This document shows positions 34,804 to 43,506 of a DNA stretch of 64,000 nucleotides, piece after piece (position 1 is the stretch's first letter; each line of letters begins with the position of its first letter). The notes under the pieces are model-generated. The model saw nothing but the letters and a program-made list of their open reading frames with translations, made no database searches and was not told where the DNA came from. The stretch is from Bog-473 sp963721585 (GTDB taxonomy: Bacteria; Actinomycetota; Acidimicrobiia; Acidimicrobiales; RAAP-2). Where the stretch lies: assembly GCA_963721585.1 (NCBI GenBank), contig CAVRJN010000001.1:186001-250000 (forward strand), written 5' to 3'. A program made the position numbers and the translations under genes.

Positions 34804-36213
34804 ATGGGTCCTGACCGCCTGAGCCCGCTGGACGCGTCCTTCCTCCATATCGAAGACCACGTGTCCCACATGCACATCGCCTCGGTCGCCATCTTCGAGG
34901 GGCCCCCGCCGCCTTTCGGCGACATCGTCGCCATGGTGGACGCCAAGCTTGACCTCGTTCCGCGCTACCGCCAGAAGGTCCGCTTCGTCCCGCTCGAGCT
35001 GGGGCGTCCGGTCTGGGTCGACGATCCGCACTTCAACATCGAGTACCACCTGCGCCACACGGCGCTGCCCGCTCCCGGCGGCGAGAGCGAGCTGCGCAAG
35101 CTGGTCGGCCGCGTGATGGCGCAGCAGCTCGATCGCTCCAGGCCACTGTGGGAGATCTGGGTGGTCGAGGGCCTCGAGGACGGCCGGTGGGCGGTGTTGG
35201 CCAAGACACACCACGCGTTGGTCGACGGGGTTTCCGGAACGGACCTGCTGGCGGTGATCATGGACCTGAGCGCCGACGCCGGGCGGCCGGAGCAGTCGCA
35301 CTGGACGCCGCGGCCCGAGCCTTCCGGCCTCCAGCTCATGGTCGAGGCACTGGAGAACGTCGTGCAGTCGCCCTACGAGCAGGTCCGCGCGGCGCGGGCA
35401 CAGACGCGGGCGCTCCGCCGCATGGCAGGACACGTGCTCGAGGTGGCCAGTGGCCTGTTCTCCCTCGCCGGCTTGGTGCGTCCCACCCCCCCCTCCAGCC
35501 TCAACGGCCCGCTCGGCCCCCATCGGCGCTACGCCTGGGCCACGACATCGGTCGACGACATCAAACGAGTGCGCAGGGCACTCGGCGGCACCTTCAACGA
35601 TGTGGTGCTGGCCAGCATCACCAACGGATTCCGCGAGCTGCTGCTTTCGCGCGACGAGGACGTGGACCGGGTTGTCCGCACACTCGTCCCCGTCTCGGTC
35701 CGGCCGCGCGACCCGTCGGGCAAGGCCGTCGGCGACGGGACCTACCAGAACAAGGTCTCCGCCATGTTCGCCGAGCTCCCGGTCGACATCGACGACCCGG
35801 CCCTCCGACTACATGTCATCACCGATCAGATGAAGGACCTCAAGGACTCGAGCCAGGCGGTGGCCGGCGAGGCACTGACCTCCATGTCAGGCTTCGCACC
35901 TCCCATGCTGCTGGCCCTCGGCATGCGTCTCGCCACCAGGGCGGGCCAGCGCAACGTGAACACCATCACCACGAACGTGCCCGGACCCCAAATCCCGCTC
36001 TACGCGGCCGGCCGGCGCATGATCCGGGCCTTTCCCTACGTCCCGCTCGGCGGGCAGATGCGTGTGGGCATTGCGATCTTCTCCTATGACGGCGAGGTCA
36101 ACTTCGGGATCACCGCGGACTACGACTCGACCCCCGACATCGACGTCCTCGCCGGAGGAATCGAGGACGGCATGACCCAGATGCTGAAGATCTGCGACCA
36201 GCCGGGCCGCTGA
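34804..36213 (+). CDS. Wax ester synthase/diacylglycerol acyltransferase (WS/DGAT)
   Basis: The protein has 469 residues. MGPDRLSPLDASFLHIEDHV is the family start, preceded by a GAAGGGAGGG ribosome-binding site. The active-site motif is HHALVDG (His136-His137), with PLWEIWVVEGLEDGRWA before it. The C-terminal domain has GTFNDVVLASITNGFRELL and NVPGPQIPLYAAG. It esterifies diacylglycerol or fatty alcohols with acyl-CoA to make storage lipid. A second family member is encoded at 49.2-50.7 kb. Confidence 0.94.
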   Translation: MGPDRLSPLDASFLHIEDHVSHMHIASVAIFEGPPPPFGDIVAMVDAKLDLVPRYRQKVRFVPLELGRPVWVDDPHFNIEYHLRHTALPAPGGESELRKLVGRVMAQQLDRSRPLWEIWVVEGLEDGRWAVLAKTHHALVDGVSGTDLLAVIMDLSADAGRPEQSHWTPRPEPSGLQLMVEALENVVQSPYEQVRAARAQTRALRRMAGHVLEVASGLFSLAGLVRPTPPSSLNGPLGPHRRYAWATTSVDDIKRVRRALGGTFNDVVLASITNGFRELLLSRDEDVDRVVRTLVPVSVRPRDPSGKAVGDGTYQNKVSAMFAELPVDIDDPALRLHVITDQMKDLKDSSQAVAGEALTSMSGFAPPMLLALGMRLATRAGQRNVNTITTNVPGPQIPLYAAGRRMIRAFPYVPLGGQMRVGIAIFSYDGEVNFGITADYDSTPDIDVLAGGIEDGMTQMLKICDQPGR

Positions 36214-36216
36214 CGG

Positions 36217-36712
36217 TCATCCTTCCCAGTCGGCGATGCCGATGACCTCGTCGACGATGTACGCACGCAGGTCGCCGGCGATGACCTTCTCGACGGAACG
36301 CCCCACTATGGGCACGCGGACCCTCAGGTCGCCCTCGACCTCGACGTCGCACGTGCCGGGACCGTCGTCGCCCTCCTCGAACCGGTAGAGCCCCCTGGCG
36401 CTGAGCCGGTCGGGGTAGTGGTCGGGCAGCACGACCCAGCTGGAACGACCCTCGGTCGAGCAGGATCTCGGTCCGGGTGATCCACGACATCCTCCCGGGA
36501 TCCACCACCGCACGCACTGCGGGCGACACCGAACCGGTGAACGCGAACCGCACCTCCAGGAGGATGCGGTCGCCTGTCGCGTCGTGGCGGACGACCTCGC
36601 GCACCGCGATGTCGTCCCGCGCCTCGCGGCCCTCGTAGAACGCCGGGGAGCCGTACGCCGCCATCGCCCGGGCCGCCGGCACCGCGACCGCCTGGCGGAC
36701 GGCGAATTTCAC
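36217..36712 (-). CDS. DUF2505-like protein (frameshifted)
   Basis: Translation starts at GTG 36712, overlapping the stop of the upstream oxidoreductase by GTGA. The first frame reads VKFAVRQAVAVPAARAMAAY and RILLEVRFAFTGSVSPAVRA. At the CCC of 36449-36451 the sense continues in another frame as RSSWVVLPDHYPDRLSARG, GTCDVEVEGDLRVRVP and IVGRSVEKVIAGDL. Removing one base there gives an intact protein of about 164 residues. The pattern resembles DUF2505, a START/polyketide-cyclase-like fold with no known enzymatic role. It is convergent with the WS/DGAT gene, 3 bases apart. Confidence 0.7.
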
Positions 36713-37206
36713 GTGGCCGGACGCGTCGGCGGCAGTCCCAACTTGCGATGGTCCCAGCTGACGGTGCGCTCGACGTTCAGCTTCACCGCCACCCGCTTGT
36801 GCAGCATGATCTCCAGGATCGGCTTGAGTTCGTCCGTGTACGGACCGTTGTAGCGCTCGTAGACGCTGATCCCGAGTTTCCAGAGCTGGTCGGGGTCGTC
36901 GACGATCTCCGCCGTGCCGACCAGCTCCACCCCGCGCAACTCCTCGTAGTAGTCGCCGTCCTCGAAGAGGAGTGTGAGGCGCGGATCCCGGCGGAGGTTC
37001 TGCACCTTCTGCGACTTGGCCTTCGTCTCCACCGTGACGCAACCGTCCAAGAACCCGTACCACATGGCAACCGCGTGGATGGACCCGTCAGGAGAGAGGG
37101 AGCACATCGTCATGTTCCGCCGTTCCGCGAGGAACGCATCAACCTCCTCGGGAGTCATCTGTATCGCCTTGCGCTGGTTCACGCCGTGGCCCATGGCCTC
37201 GGTCAT
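36709..37206 (-). CDS. PPOX-class FMN/F420-binding oxidoreductase
   Basis: The protein has 165 residues of the pyridoxamine-phosphate-oxidase split-barrel fold. Landmarks are PEEVDAFLAERRNMTMCSLS, AVAMWYGFLDGCVTVETKA, KVQNLRRDPRLTLLFEDGD and ELRGVELVGTAEIVDD. Actinobacterial members bind F420 or FMN and reduce quinone-like or other small compounds; the cofactor is not certain. A GGGAGG ribosome-binding site precedes ATG 37206. It is coupled by GTGA to the DUF2505-like gene. Confidence 0.87.
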   Translation of the reverse strand: MTEAMGHGVNQRKAIQMTPEEVDAFLAERRNMTMCSLSPDGSIHAVAMWYGFLDGCVTVETKAKSQKVQNLRRDPRLTLLFEDGDYYEELRGVELVGTAEIVDDPDQLWKLGISVYERYNGPYTDELKPILEIMLHKRVAVKLNVERTVSWDHRKLGLPPTRPAT

Positions 37207-37302
37207 TCGGTACCTCCCACTCGTGTGTCCCGGAGCGTAATCCCCTGAGCAGCACCGCAGGCTGTGAAGAGTTCACCTCCAGCACACTTGTTGGTTGCAA
37301 CG

Positions 37303-37333
37303 GTTTCACGGCACGTTCACCTCGGCTTCCTAG
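37303..37333 (+). promoter_or_regulatory. PHO-box-like direct repeat and -10 box; leader of the OmpR-type regulator
   Basis: TTCAC occurs at 37305-37309 and 37316-37320, an 11-base direct repeat like actinobacterial PHO boxes (GTTCACC repeats); another GTTCACC lies at 37271. TAGCGT at about 37331 could be the -10. The remaining stretch to 37636 is about 300 bases of apparent leader. It contains an ATG-initiated frame of 92 codons rich in Pro/Arg that I do not believe. Otherwise I see nothing in 37207-37636. Confidence 0.35.
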
Positions 37334-37636
37334 CGTGAGACCCGATGGCGATCGTTCAGAGGCAGATGGATCATTCGGGCCGGGGCCTCCGTCCCGCTCG
37401 TGCTACCGGGCGTCAGTGCGGCCAGGATTCCCCGGCCGAGATCGTCGCTCTCCGCCCACTGCCCCCGCGGGGCGGCGGGCTCCTCCGATCATTGGTCACC
37501 CGGATGCGGGTATTCGCCTCCCCGCATCCTCAGGCGGCGCCGGTGCGATCTACCCCCCGTCCACCGACGTCGCCTGCTCCTCTCCCGTTCAGGTCACCCC
37601 GGGCCCCCCACGACGCTGCCTGAAACTGAACACGGC

Positions 37637-38383
37637 GTGGCAATCGTAAACGCACCGGCGGTGAGCGGCCGGCCCCCCCTTCCCGGCCCGGCCCGGGACA
37701 ACCGGCCGTTGGTGCTGGTGGTCGACGATGAGGAGTCCTACCGTCAGGCACTGGCCTCGGGACTGGCCCGCGAGGGGTTCGCCGTCGAGTCCGCGGGCGA
37801 CGGACACGAAGGGTTGCGGCTCTTCCACCGCGTGCACCCGGACCTCGTCCTGCTCGACGTCATGCTCCCCGACCAGTCCGGGATCGAGATCTGCCAGCAG
37901 ATGCGCAGCCTCAAACCCGTCCCGATCATCATGGTGACGGCGCGCGACTCCGAGGTCGACATCGTGCTCGGGTTGGAGCTGGGCGCCAGCGACTACGTGG
38001 CCAAGCCCTTCCGCCTGCGCGAGCTCGTCGCCCGCATGCGGGCCGTGCTGCGCCGCGGGGTGGCCGTGGCCGAACACCACGAAGAGGTCCTCGCCGTGGG
38101 ACCGGTGCGCCTGGACGCCGGTCGCCGCGAGGTGACGGTCGACGAGGTCCCCGTCGAGCTCTCCCGAAAGGAATTCGACCTCCTGGCGCTCTTGATGTCG
38201 CACAGCGGCCAGGTCGTCACCCGTGACTGGTGCATCGACCGGCTCTGGTGGGACCAGGAGCTGACCGACACCCGCACGCTCGACACCCACATCAAACGAC
38301 TGCGACGGAAGGTGGAACCCGACCCGGCGAACCCCCGCCACCTGGTCACCGTCCGGGGCGTCGGCTTCCGCTTCGAGGGGTAA
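37637..38383 (+). CDS. OmpR/PhoB-family response regulator (RegX3-like)
   Basis: The protein has 248 residues from GTG 37637. The receiver has VLVVDDEESYRQALASGL, phosphorylated Asp74 in LVLLDVMLPDQSGIEICQQM, and the KPFRLRELVARMRAVLRR switch region. The winged helix ends with LDTHIKRLRRKVEPDPANPR and VRGVGFRFEG. The sequence is closest in style to RegX3, the phosphate-responsive regulator of actinobacteria, but no kinase is adjacent, so it is an orphan here. The PHO-box-like repeat upstream supports a phosphate link. Confidence 0.88.
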   Translation: MAIVNAPAVSGRPPLPGPARDNRPLVLVVDDEESYRQALASGLAREGFAVESAGDGHEGLRLFHRVHPDLVLLDVMLPDQSGIEICQQMRSLKPVPIIMVTARDSEVDIVLGLELGASDYVAKPFRLRELVARMRAVLRRGVAVAEHHEEVLAVGPVRLDAGRREVTVDEVPVELSRKEFDLLALLMSHSGQVVTRDWCIDRLWWDQELTDTRTLDTHIKRLRRKVEPDPANPRHLVTVRGVGFRFEG

Positions 38384-38408
38384 TCGGGCACGACTCGGCG
38401 CATCGCCC

Positions 38409-38420
38409 TACATTGAGCGC
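38409..38420 (+). promoter_or_regulatory. Leaderless-type promoter of the peroxiredoxin gene
   Basis: TACATT (38409-38414) ends exactly 6 bases before ATG 38421, with no Shine-Dalgarno sequence between. This is the -10 spacing for a transcript beginning at the start codon. Confidence 0.55.
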
Positions 38421-38879
38421 ATGCAAAAAGGTGACGTTGTTCCGGACTTCACGCTCCCCGACCAGACGGGAGCACCGCGCAAGCTCAGTGATTTCCTCGC
38501 CGACGGGCCCGTGGTGCTGTTCTTCTATCCGGCCGCCATGACCTACGGCTGCACCAAGGAGAGCTGTCATTTCCGGGACATGGCCGGCGAGTTCGCCGCC
38601 GTCGGCGCCCAGCCTGTCGGTATCAGTGCCGACACCGTGGACAAGCAGAAGCAATTCGACGAGAAGGAGTCACTCGGCTTTCCCCTCCTGTCGGACCCCG
38701 ACCGCGAGGTGGCCGCCCAGCTCGGCGTCAAGCGCAGCGTCAGCTTCCTCAAGGTCAAGCGGTCCACCTTCGTCATCGACACCGACCGGACCATCCTCGA
38801 CGTCATTCACTCCGAGGTCTCAATGGGCTCGCACGCCGACAAGGCGCTCGCCCTCTTGAAGGCGCGACCCGCTGCCTGA
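38421..38879 (+). CDS. bcp: Thioredoxin-dependent peroxiredoxin, Bcp/PrxQ type
   Basis: The protein has 152 residues. The peroxidatic Cys44 and resolving Cys49 sit in MTYGCTKESCHFRD, the Cys-x4-Cys arrangement of PrxQ; the usual TPGCT is MTYGCT here. VGISADTVDKQKQFDEK and FPLLSDPDREVAAQLGV complete the fold. It reduces hydrogen peroxide and organic peroxides with electrons from thioredoxin. The stop lies just inside the beginning of the following SDR. Confidence 0.92.
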   Translation: MQKGDVVPDFTLPDQTGAPRKLSDFLADGPVVLFFYPAAMTYGCTKESCHFRDMAGEFAAVGAQPVGISADTVDKQKQFDEKESLGFPLLSDPDREVAAQLGVKRSVSFLKVKRSTFVIDTDRTILDVIHSEVSMGSHADKALALLKARPAA

Positions 38880-39694
38880 TCGCACGGTCGTCATCACGGG
38901 CGCCGCGTCGGGCATCGGCGCTGCCACCGCGGCGCGGCTCGGCGCCGGCGGCTGGAACGTCATCGGCGTCGACAAGGACGCGTCGGACGTCGTGGCCGAT
39001 CTGTCCACGCCCGCGGGGCGACGCCGCGCCGTGGGGGGCGCGACGGAACAGAGCGGGGGCGAGCTGGCGGGCATCGTGACCTGTGCCGGGCTGGCCGGCC
39101 TGCCGGGCCGGGCCGGCTCGCTCCTGGCCTCGGTGAACTACTTCGGCACGGTGGACCTGCTCGAAGGCCTGCGCCCCCTGCTGGGCCCGGGGGGTGCCGC
39201 CGTGGCGATCAGCTCGAACTCGACCACGGTGCAGCCGGCGGTCCCCGCCGACCTCGTCGAGGCCTGCCTGCGCCATGACGAGGAGCTGAGCGCGCGAGAT
39301 CGCCGACGCCCGCGGCTCTCTCGCGGCCTATCCGGCCACGAAGCTGGCCGTGGCCCATTGGGTGCGCCGGAACGCCACGGGACCGGACTGGGCCGGGTCG
39401 GGGCTCCGCCTCAACGCCATCGCCCCGGGCATGATCGACACGCCGATGGTGGCGGGCATGCGCTCCGACGCCAAGGCCGGTCCGATGCTCGACATGTTGC
39501 CCATTCCTGCGGGCCGGCCCGGCCGGGCGGAGGAGATCGCCGCCGTTGTCGACCTGCTCCTCAGTCCCGACGGCGCCTTCTTCTGCGGATCGGTGGTGTT
39601 CTGCGACGGCGGCAGCGACGCGCTCCTGCGCACGAACGACTGGCCGGCGGCCTGGGACATCTCCATCACCGACTTCGGCCAACAGCTCTCCTGA
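38872..39694 (+). CDS. Short-chain dehydrogenase, 3-alpha-hydroxysteroid-dehydrogenase-like (frameshifted)
   Basis: The sense begins as LPDRTVVITGAASGIGAATA, overlapping the peroxiredoxin stop. No ATG or GTG is available; CTG 38872 has GAAGG 9 bases upstream and is the probable start. The first frame reaches HDEELSA near 39292. The second frame then gives EIADARGSLAAYPATKLAVA (catalytic Tyr-x3-Lys), LNAIAPGMIDTPM and GSVVFCDGGSDALL. One extra base in GCGCGC (39289-39297) separates them. The repaired protein has about 274 residues and resembles HsdA-type dehydrogenases, which act on sterols or other secondary alcohols. Confidence 0.78.
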
Positions 39695-39723
39695 TCACGC
39701 CGCTATCACGCCGGACCCGACCC

Positions 39724-39736
39724 TAGGCTGACCGCC
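39724..39736 (+). promoter_or_regulatory. Leaderless-type promoter of the MFS gene
   Basis: TAGGCT (39724-39729) ends 7 bases before ATG 39737. No ribosome-binding site is present. Confidence 0.45.
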
Positions 39737-40981
39737 ATGCCGGGTCGGATCCTGGTGGACACCACCCCGCTGCGGGAGAGTCGCGACTTTCGACTCCTCT
39801 TCATCGGTCAGCTGATCTCCGTCATCGGGACCCAGCTGACCGTCGTGGCCATCCCCTACCAGGTGTACTCCATGACGCACTCGACGCTGCAGGTCGGCGC
39901 GATCAGCCTGGCCCAGCTCTTCCCCTTCCTCGCCGGCGCCCTCTCCGCGGGGCCCATCGGCGACTCGGTCGACAAGCGACGGATCATGGTCTGGACGGCA
40001 CTCGCCATGATGCTGACCAGCGGTGCCCTCGCCCTCAACGCCGCCGTGGCCCACCCCTCGCTCGCCGTGCTCTACGTCGTCAGCGCGCTGGCGGCCGGGC
40101 TCTTCGGATTCTCGAGCACCGCCCGCTCGGCGGCCGTGCCGGGCATGGTGGAGCGGCGGCACCTCGCTGCCGCCGCCGCCATGACACAGATCGTCTTCCA
40201 GGTGGGCGTCATCGTGGGGCCCGCGCTTTCCGGCCTGCTGCTCGGCGTCGGGCTCCCACTCGTCTTCGGGCTCGATGCCGCCTCGTTCGTCGTCGCGGCC
40301 GTCACCTCGGCCATGCTCGGCCCCATCCCGCCGGCCCATGATGGCGCCGGCCTCTCCCCTTGGCAGTCGACCAAGGAGGGCCTGCGCTACCTGCGCTCCC
40401 GCCAGGCCCTCCAGGGTGTCTACCTGATCGACATCAACGCCATGGTCTTCGGCATGCCCCGGGCCCTGTTCCCGGCCATGGCGGGCGCCGTGTTCGGGGG
40501 CGGCACCATCACCCTCGGTTTCCTCTACGCCGCTCCGGGCGTGGGCGCGCTGATCGGGGCGGTCACCACGGGGTGGGTGGCCACCCTCCGCCGCCAGGGC
40601 TGGGCGGTGATCGTTGCGGTCTCCGTCTGGGGTGCTGCCATCGCTGTCTTCGGGTTCACCGACACGCTCTGGATCGCCCTCGTCCTGTTGGCGTTGGCGG
40701 GATGGGCCGACGTCATCTCCGCCGTCCTGCGCAACACCATGCTGCAGAGCTCCATCCCCGAGAAATTCCGCAGCCGCATGTCCTCGATTCAGATGGCCGT
40801 GGTGCAGGGCGGCCCCCGCCTCGGTGACATGGAGTCCGGCGCCGTCGCCTCGCTCACGAGCATCGAGTTCTCCATCGTCTCGGGTGGCCTCGCCTGCATC
40901 GTCGGTGCCGCCGTCATCGGCGCGTTCCTGCCTGTCTTCCGGCGCCACACCGCCGGTGAGATCGACGACGTGCCCGTATGA
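39737..40981 (+). CDS. MFS exporter (EntS/MFS_3 type)
   Basis: The protein has 414 residues and about 12 helices. FRLLFIGQLISVIGTQLTVV, AIPYQVYSMTHSTLQVG and GPIGDSVDKRRIMVWTALA (motif A) mark the MFS_3 group that contains the enterobactin exporter EntS. SSIPEKFRSRMSSIQMAVVQ and LGDMESGAVASL are typical of its C-terminal half. It probably exports a small molecule; no siderophore genes are nearby to support a specific cargo. It is followed by its own downstream promoter for the PIG-L gene. Confidence 0.88.
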   Translation: MPGRILVDTTPLRESRDFRLLFIGQLISVIGTQLTVVAIPYQVYSMTHSTLQVGAISLAQLFPFLAGALSAGPIGDSVDKRRIMVWTALAMMLTSGALALNAAVAHPSLAVLYVVSALAAGLFGFSSTARSAAVPGMVERRHLAAAAAMTQIVFQVGVIVGPALSGLLLGVGLPLVFGLDAASFVVAAVTSAMLGPIPPAHDGAGLSPWQSTKEGLRYLRSRQALQGVYLIDINAMVFGMPRALFPAMAGAVFGGGTITLGFLYAAPGVGALIGAVTTGWVATLRRQGWAVIVAVSVWGAAIAVFGFTDTLWIALVLLALAGWADVISAVLRNTMLQSSIPEKFRSRMSSIQMAVVQGGPRLGDMESGAVASLTSIEFSIVSGGLACIVGAAVIGAFLPVFRRHTAGEIDDVPV

Positions 40982-40988
40982 TCCGGGC
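40977..40988 (+). promoter_or_regulatory. Leaderless-type promoter of the PIG-L gene
   Basis: TATGAT (40977-40982), overlapping the stop codon of the MFS gene, ends exactly 6 bases before ATG 40989. Confidence 0.55.
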
Positions 40989-41759
40989 ATGGGTACCACG
41001 TTCGCCGAACCGACCTGGGGTCAGGTCGACCCCGCCGCGCTGCGCCGCCTCCTCGTCGTCTCCCCTCACTTCGACGACGCCGCCATGGGCGCGGGCCACC
41101 TGATCGCGAGCTACGGGGACACCACGGTCGTCACCGTGCTCGGCGGCCGGCCGCCCGCCTACCCTGAGGTGCCGTCGGAGTGGGACTCACTCGGCGGGTT
41201 CGTGGCCGGCGACGACATCGTCGCCGCACGACGCGAGGAGGACGCTGCCGCCATGTCCGTCCTCGAATCCGCCTATCGGTGGCTGGAGTTCTCCGACCAC
41301 CAGTACCTGGCACCGCCGGATCGCCCGAAGCCGGCCGAGGTGGCCCCCGTGCTCGCCGCCACCATTACCGACCTGAATCCCACCGCCGTGTTCTTTCCGA
41401 TGGGTCTGGGCAATCCCGATCACGTGCTGGTGCACGACGCCTGCCTTGCGGTGCGTCAGGAGCAACCCGAACGCGAGTGGTTCTGCTACGAGGACCACGG
41501 CTACAAACACCTGCCCGGATTGCTCGCCTGGCGGGTGGCGAAGCTCTTGCGCTCCCATCCGTGGCCCACGCCCGCCATCGTCCCGCACGTGCCCGATGAG
41601 GAGCGCAAGCGGCGCGCCATCTGGTGCTACACGTCACAGATCGCCCCGCTCGAGCAGGACCACGCGCTCAGCGCCCGCATGGAGGGCCGCGTCCCCGAGC
41701 AGTTCTGGCACCTGGCCCCGCCGCCCACCGGGTGGGAAGGGCTGTCCGACTTCACCTGA
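40989..41759 (+). CDS. PIG-L family deacetylase
   Basis: The protein has 256 residues. The zinc site begins with VVSPHFDDAAMGAGHL (His27, Asp30; the family motif is PHPDDE, so Pro-to-Phe and Glu-to-Ala changes are notable). The third ligand is in NPDHVLVHDACLAV. Members deacetylate N-acetylglucosamine conjugates such as mycothiol precursors or lipids; MshB and Mca are relatives. The length and altered motif argue against direct assignment as MshB. Confidence 0.85.
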   Translation: MGTTFAEPTWGQVDPAALRRLLVVSPHFDDAAMGAGHLIASYGDTTVVTVLGGRPPAYPEVPSEWDSLGGFVAGDDIVAARREEDAAAMSVLESAYRWLEFSDHQYLAPPDRPKPAEVAPVLAATITDLNPTAVFFPMGLGNPDHVLVHDACLAVRQEQPEREWFCYEDHGYKHLPGLLAWRVAKLLRSHPWPTPAIVPHVPDEERKRRAIWCYTSQIAPLEQDHALSARMEGRVPEQFWHLAPPPTGWEGLSDFT

Positions 41760-41773
41760 TCCGGGCGCGCAAC

Positions 41774-41801
41774 GGCCCGCCCGGGGGGAGTCGGGCGGGC
41801 C
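41774..41801 (+). terminator. GC-rich hairpin, probable terminator
   Basis: A perfect 10-base stem GGCCCGCCCG / CGGGCGGGCC encloses an 8-base loop, 14 bases after the PIG-L stop. There is no T-run, as is usual in actinobacteria. It lies between convergent genes. The rest of 41802-41972 holds no gene that I can see. Confidence 0.6.
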
Positions 41802-41972
41802 GGCTGCGGACCTTGCTGGAGATACTGTCCGTCGTCAGAACGCCGGGAGCCCGGAGGACCCGCGGACCTGACCCGGCCGATCGTGGCTCGCCGCCGCCGC
41901 CAGAACAAGGGGGTCGGCCCGAGTTCACACGGCTGAAACCTCGCGCGACCCCGCTTCCGCCGGTCGATCGCT

Positions 41973-43451
41973 TCAGGCCATGGCCGGTTGTGGCGCACTC
42001 TCCTCGATCTCCACGCCTTCCTCGGCGATGAGTTCCGGCGCCCGCTCCAGGTCAGCCTCTATGTCGGCCAGGATCCCCGGCCGGCGACGGTTGACGATGA
42101 ACAGCCAGCTGCCACCCACCACCATGTACGCCAGGTAGATGTAGGGGAACAGGTTCACCGGCCATGCCGGCATGGGGTAGAAGCTGCCGATCGTGGGCAC
42201 GAGCAGGCACAGCACGGCAATAGAGGCCAGGACCACGTTCCGGGGGCGCAGCTCGCCCAGCTTCTTGAGGTACACCGGCGCCGCCACCGTGATGAGGTAG
42301 TACGCCACCAGGAAACCGAAGGCCGCCAGCGTGCCCGCGTCGCCGAAGGCCGTGAGCGGGTTGGTGAAGATCATCAGGAACGCCGGAAGGGCGAAGATCA
42401 TGCCGATGTACACCGTCACCGCGACGTGCGGGGTGCGGTTGGTGGCATGCGCCCGCCCCAGGTGCCCCGAGAAGATGCCGTGGCGGGCCATGGGGTACAT
42501 GATCCGTGATCCGCCGTTGAGGCACGAGAGCGACAGCGAGAAGAAGCTCACCATGGCCCCGATGCAGATCGGGATCTTGAAGAAGGACACGCCGTAGAGC
42601 TCTGCCAGATAGATGAGCGGGCCGCTCGTCCAGGAGCCGCCGTAGTTGTTGGTTCCCCCGACCTCGACGTAGGCCATGAAGACCATGAACAGACCCGTGA
42701 TGATCAGGCTGGCGATGACGGCCCGCGGGACGTTGCGGCGTGGGTTCTTCGCCTCGCCCCCGAGGGTCGTGGCGCTCTCGAATCCGACGAGCGAGAAGAT
42801 GCAGGCCACAACCGCCAGGCCCATACCCCGCACGTCGACGCCGCTCAGCTTGAGCTGCTTCGTGTCCACCGTGAAGCCGTGCTTGAACAGGATCACGAAG
42901 GCCAGGGCTGTGATGCAGGCCACGGAGGCGCCCTCGAAGACCAGGGTCAGGATGGAAGACACACGGATGTCCTTGTAGGCGACCAGCCAGCAGGCCGCCG
43001 CGCTGATGGCGAAGAAGATGATCGGATGGACGGAGCCGTGGTACCCGAGCGCCGAGAGCAACTGCGCGCAGAACACGGCGAAGCCGCACAGGCCCGCCAC
43101 GGCGATGAAGTAATAGGCCCAGATCAAGGTCCAGCCGGAGAACACACCCGCGCTGGGTCCGAGTCCCTTGGCGGTGTAGGCGTACATGGAGCCGGCAAAG
43201 GAAGATCTCTTCGCGAACTGGTTCAGGCAGAAGACCACGAAGAGCAGCATGATGGTGCCGAACGCGTAGGCCAACCATGTCCCCTGTCCCGCGCTGGCAA
43301 AAGCCAACGGGATGATCAGCACCGCTGTCATCGTCGGCGATATCAACGCGACCGACTGCGCGAACAGGGCGGGGAAGCCGAGGACGTTTGCTCGCAGCCC
43401 ATGCACCTTCTGCATGGCCGAGACATCCCTCGTGCCGGCACTCATTGTCAT
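41973..43451 (-). CDS. APC-superfamily amino acid permease
   Basis: The protein has 492 residues with about 12 helices. The first helix region is VLGFPALFAQSVALISPTMT; FAGSMYAYTAKGLGPSAGVF matches the APC consensus, and VGFESATTLGGEAKNPRRNV is the family signature after TM6. It imports an amino acid or amine by proton exchange. It is the last gene of an operon with an XRE-cupin regulator and an M24 peptidase, so its substrate may be released by, or related to, that enzyme. GGAGAG precedes ATG 43451. Confidence 0.92.
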   Translation of the reverse strand: MTMSAGTRDVSAMQKVHGLRANVLGFPALFAQSVALISPTMTAVLIIPLAFASAGQGTWLAYAFGTIMLLFVVFCLNQFAKRSSFAGSMYAYTAKGLGPSAGVFSGWTLIWAYYFIAVAGLCGFAVFCAQLLSALGYHGSVHPIIFFAISAAACWLVAYKDIRVSSILTLVFEGASVACITALAFVILFKHGFTVDTKQLKLSGVDVRGMGLAVVACIFSLVGFESATTLGGEAKNPRRNVPRAVIASLIITGLFMVFMAYVEVGGTNNYGGSWTSGPLIYLAELYGVSFFKIPICIGAMVSFFSLSLSCLNGGSRIMYPMARHGIFSGHLGRAHATNRTPHVAVTVYIGMIFALPAFLMIFTNPLTAFGDAGTLAAFGFLVAYYLITVAAPVYLKKLGELRPRNVVLASIAVLCLLVPTIGSFYPMPAWPVNLFPYIYLAYMVVGGSWLFIVNRRRPGILADIEADLERAPELIAEEGVEIEESAPQPAMA

Positions 43452-43506
43452 CGTCTCTCCTTGTGTAGGTCCCGAACGGATTGCTTGCTGTCGACCACGT
43501 CTGTGC

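Noticed and set aside
37345..37623. ATG-initiated 92-codon frame in the leader of the OmpR-type regulator
   Set aside because: Pro/Arg-rich with no ribosome-binding site and no recognisable fold; more likely untranslated leader.
39737..40981. Assignment of the MFS gene as a siderophore exporter
   Set aside because: Sequence style matches the EntS group, but no siderophore synthesis genes are in the window, so the cargo is left open.
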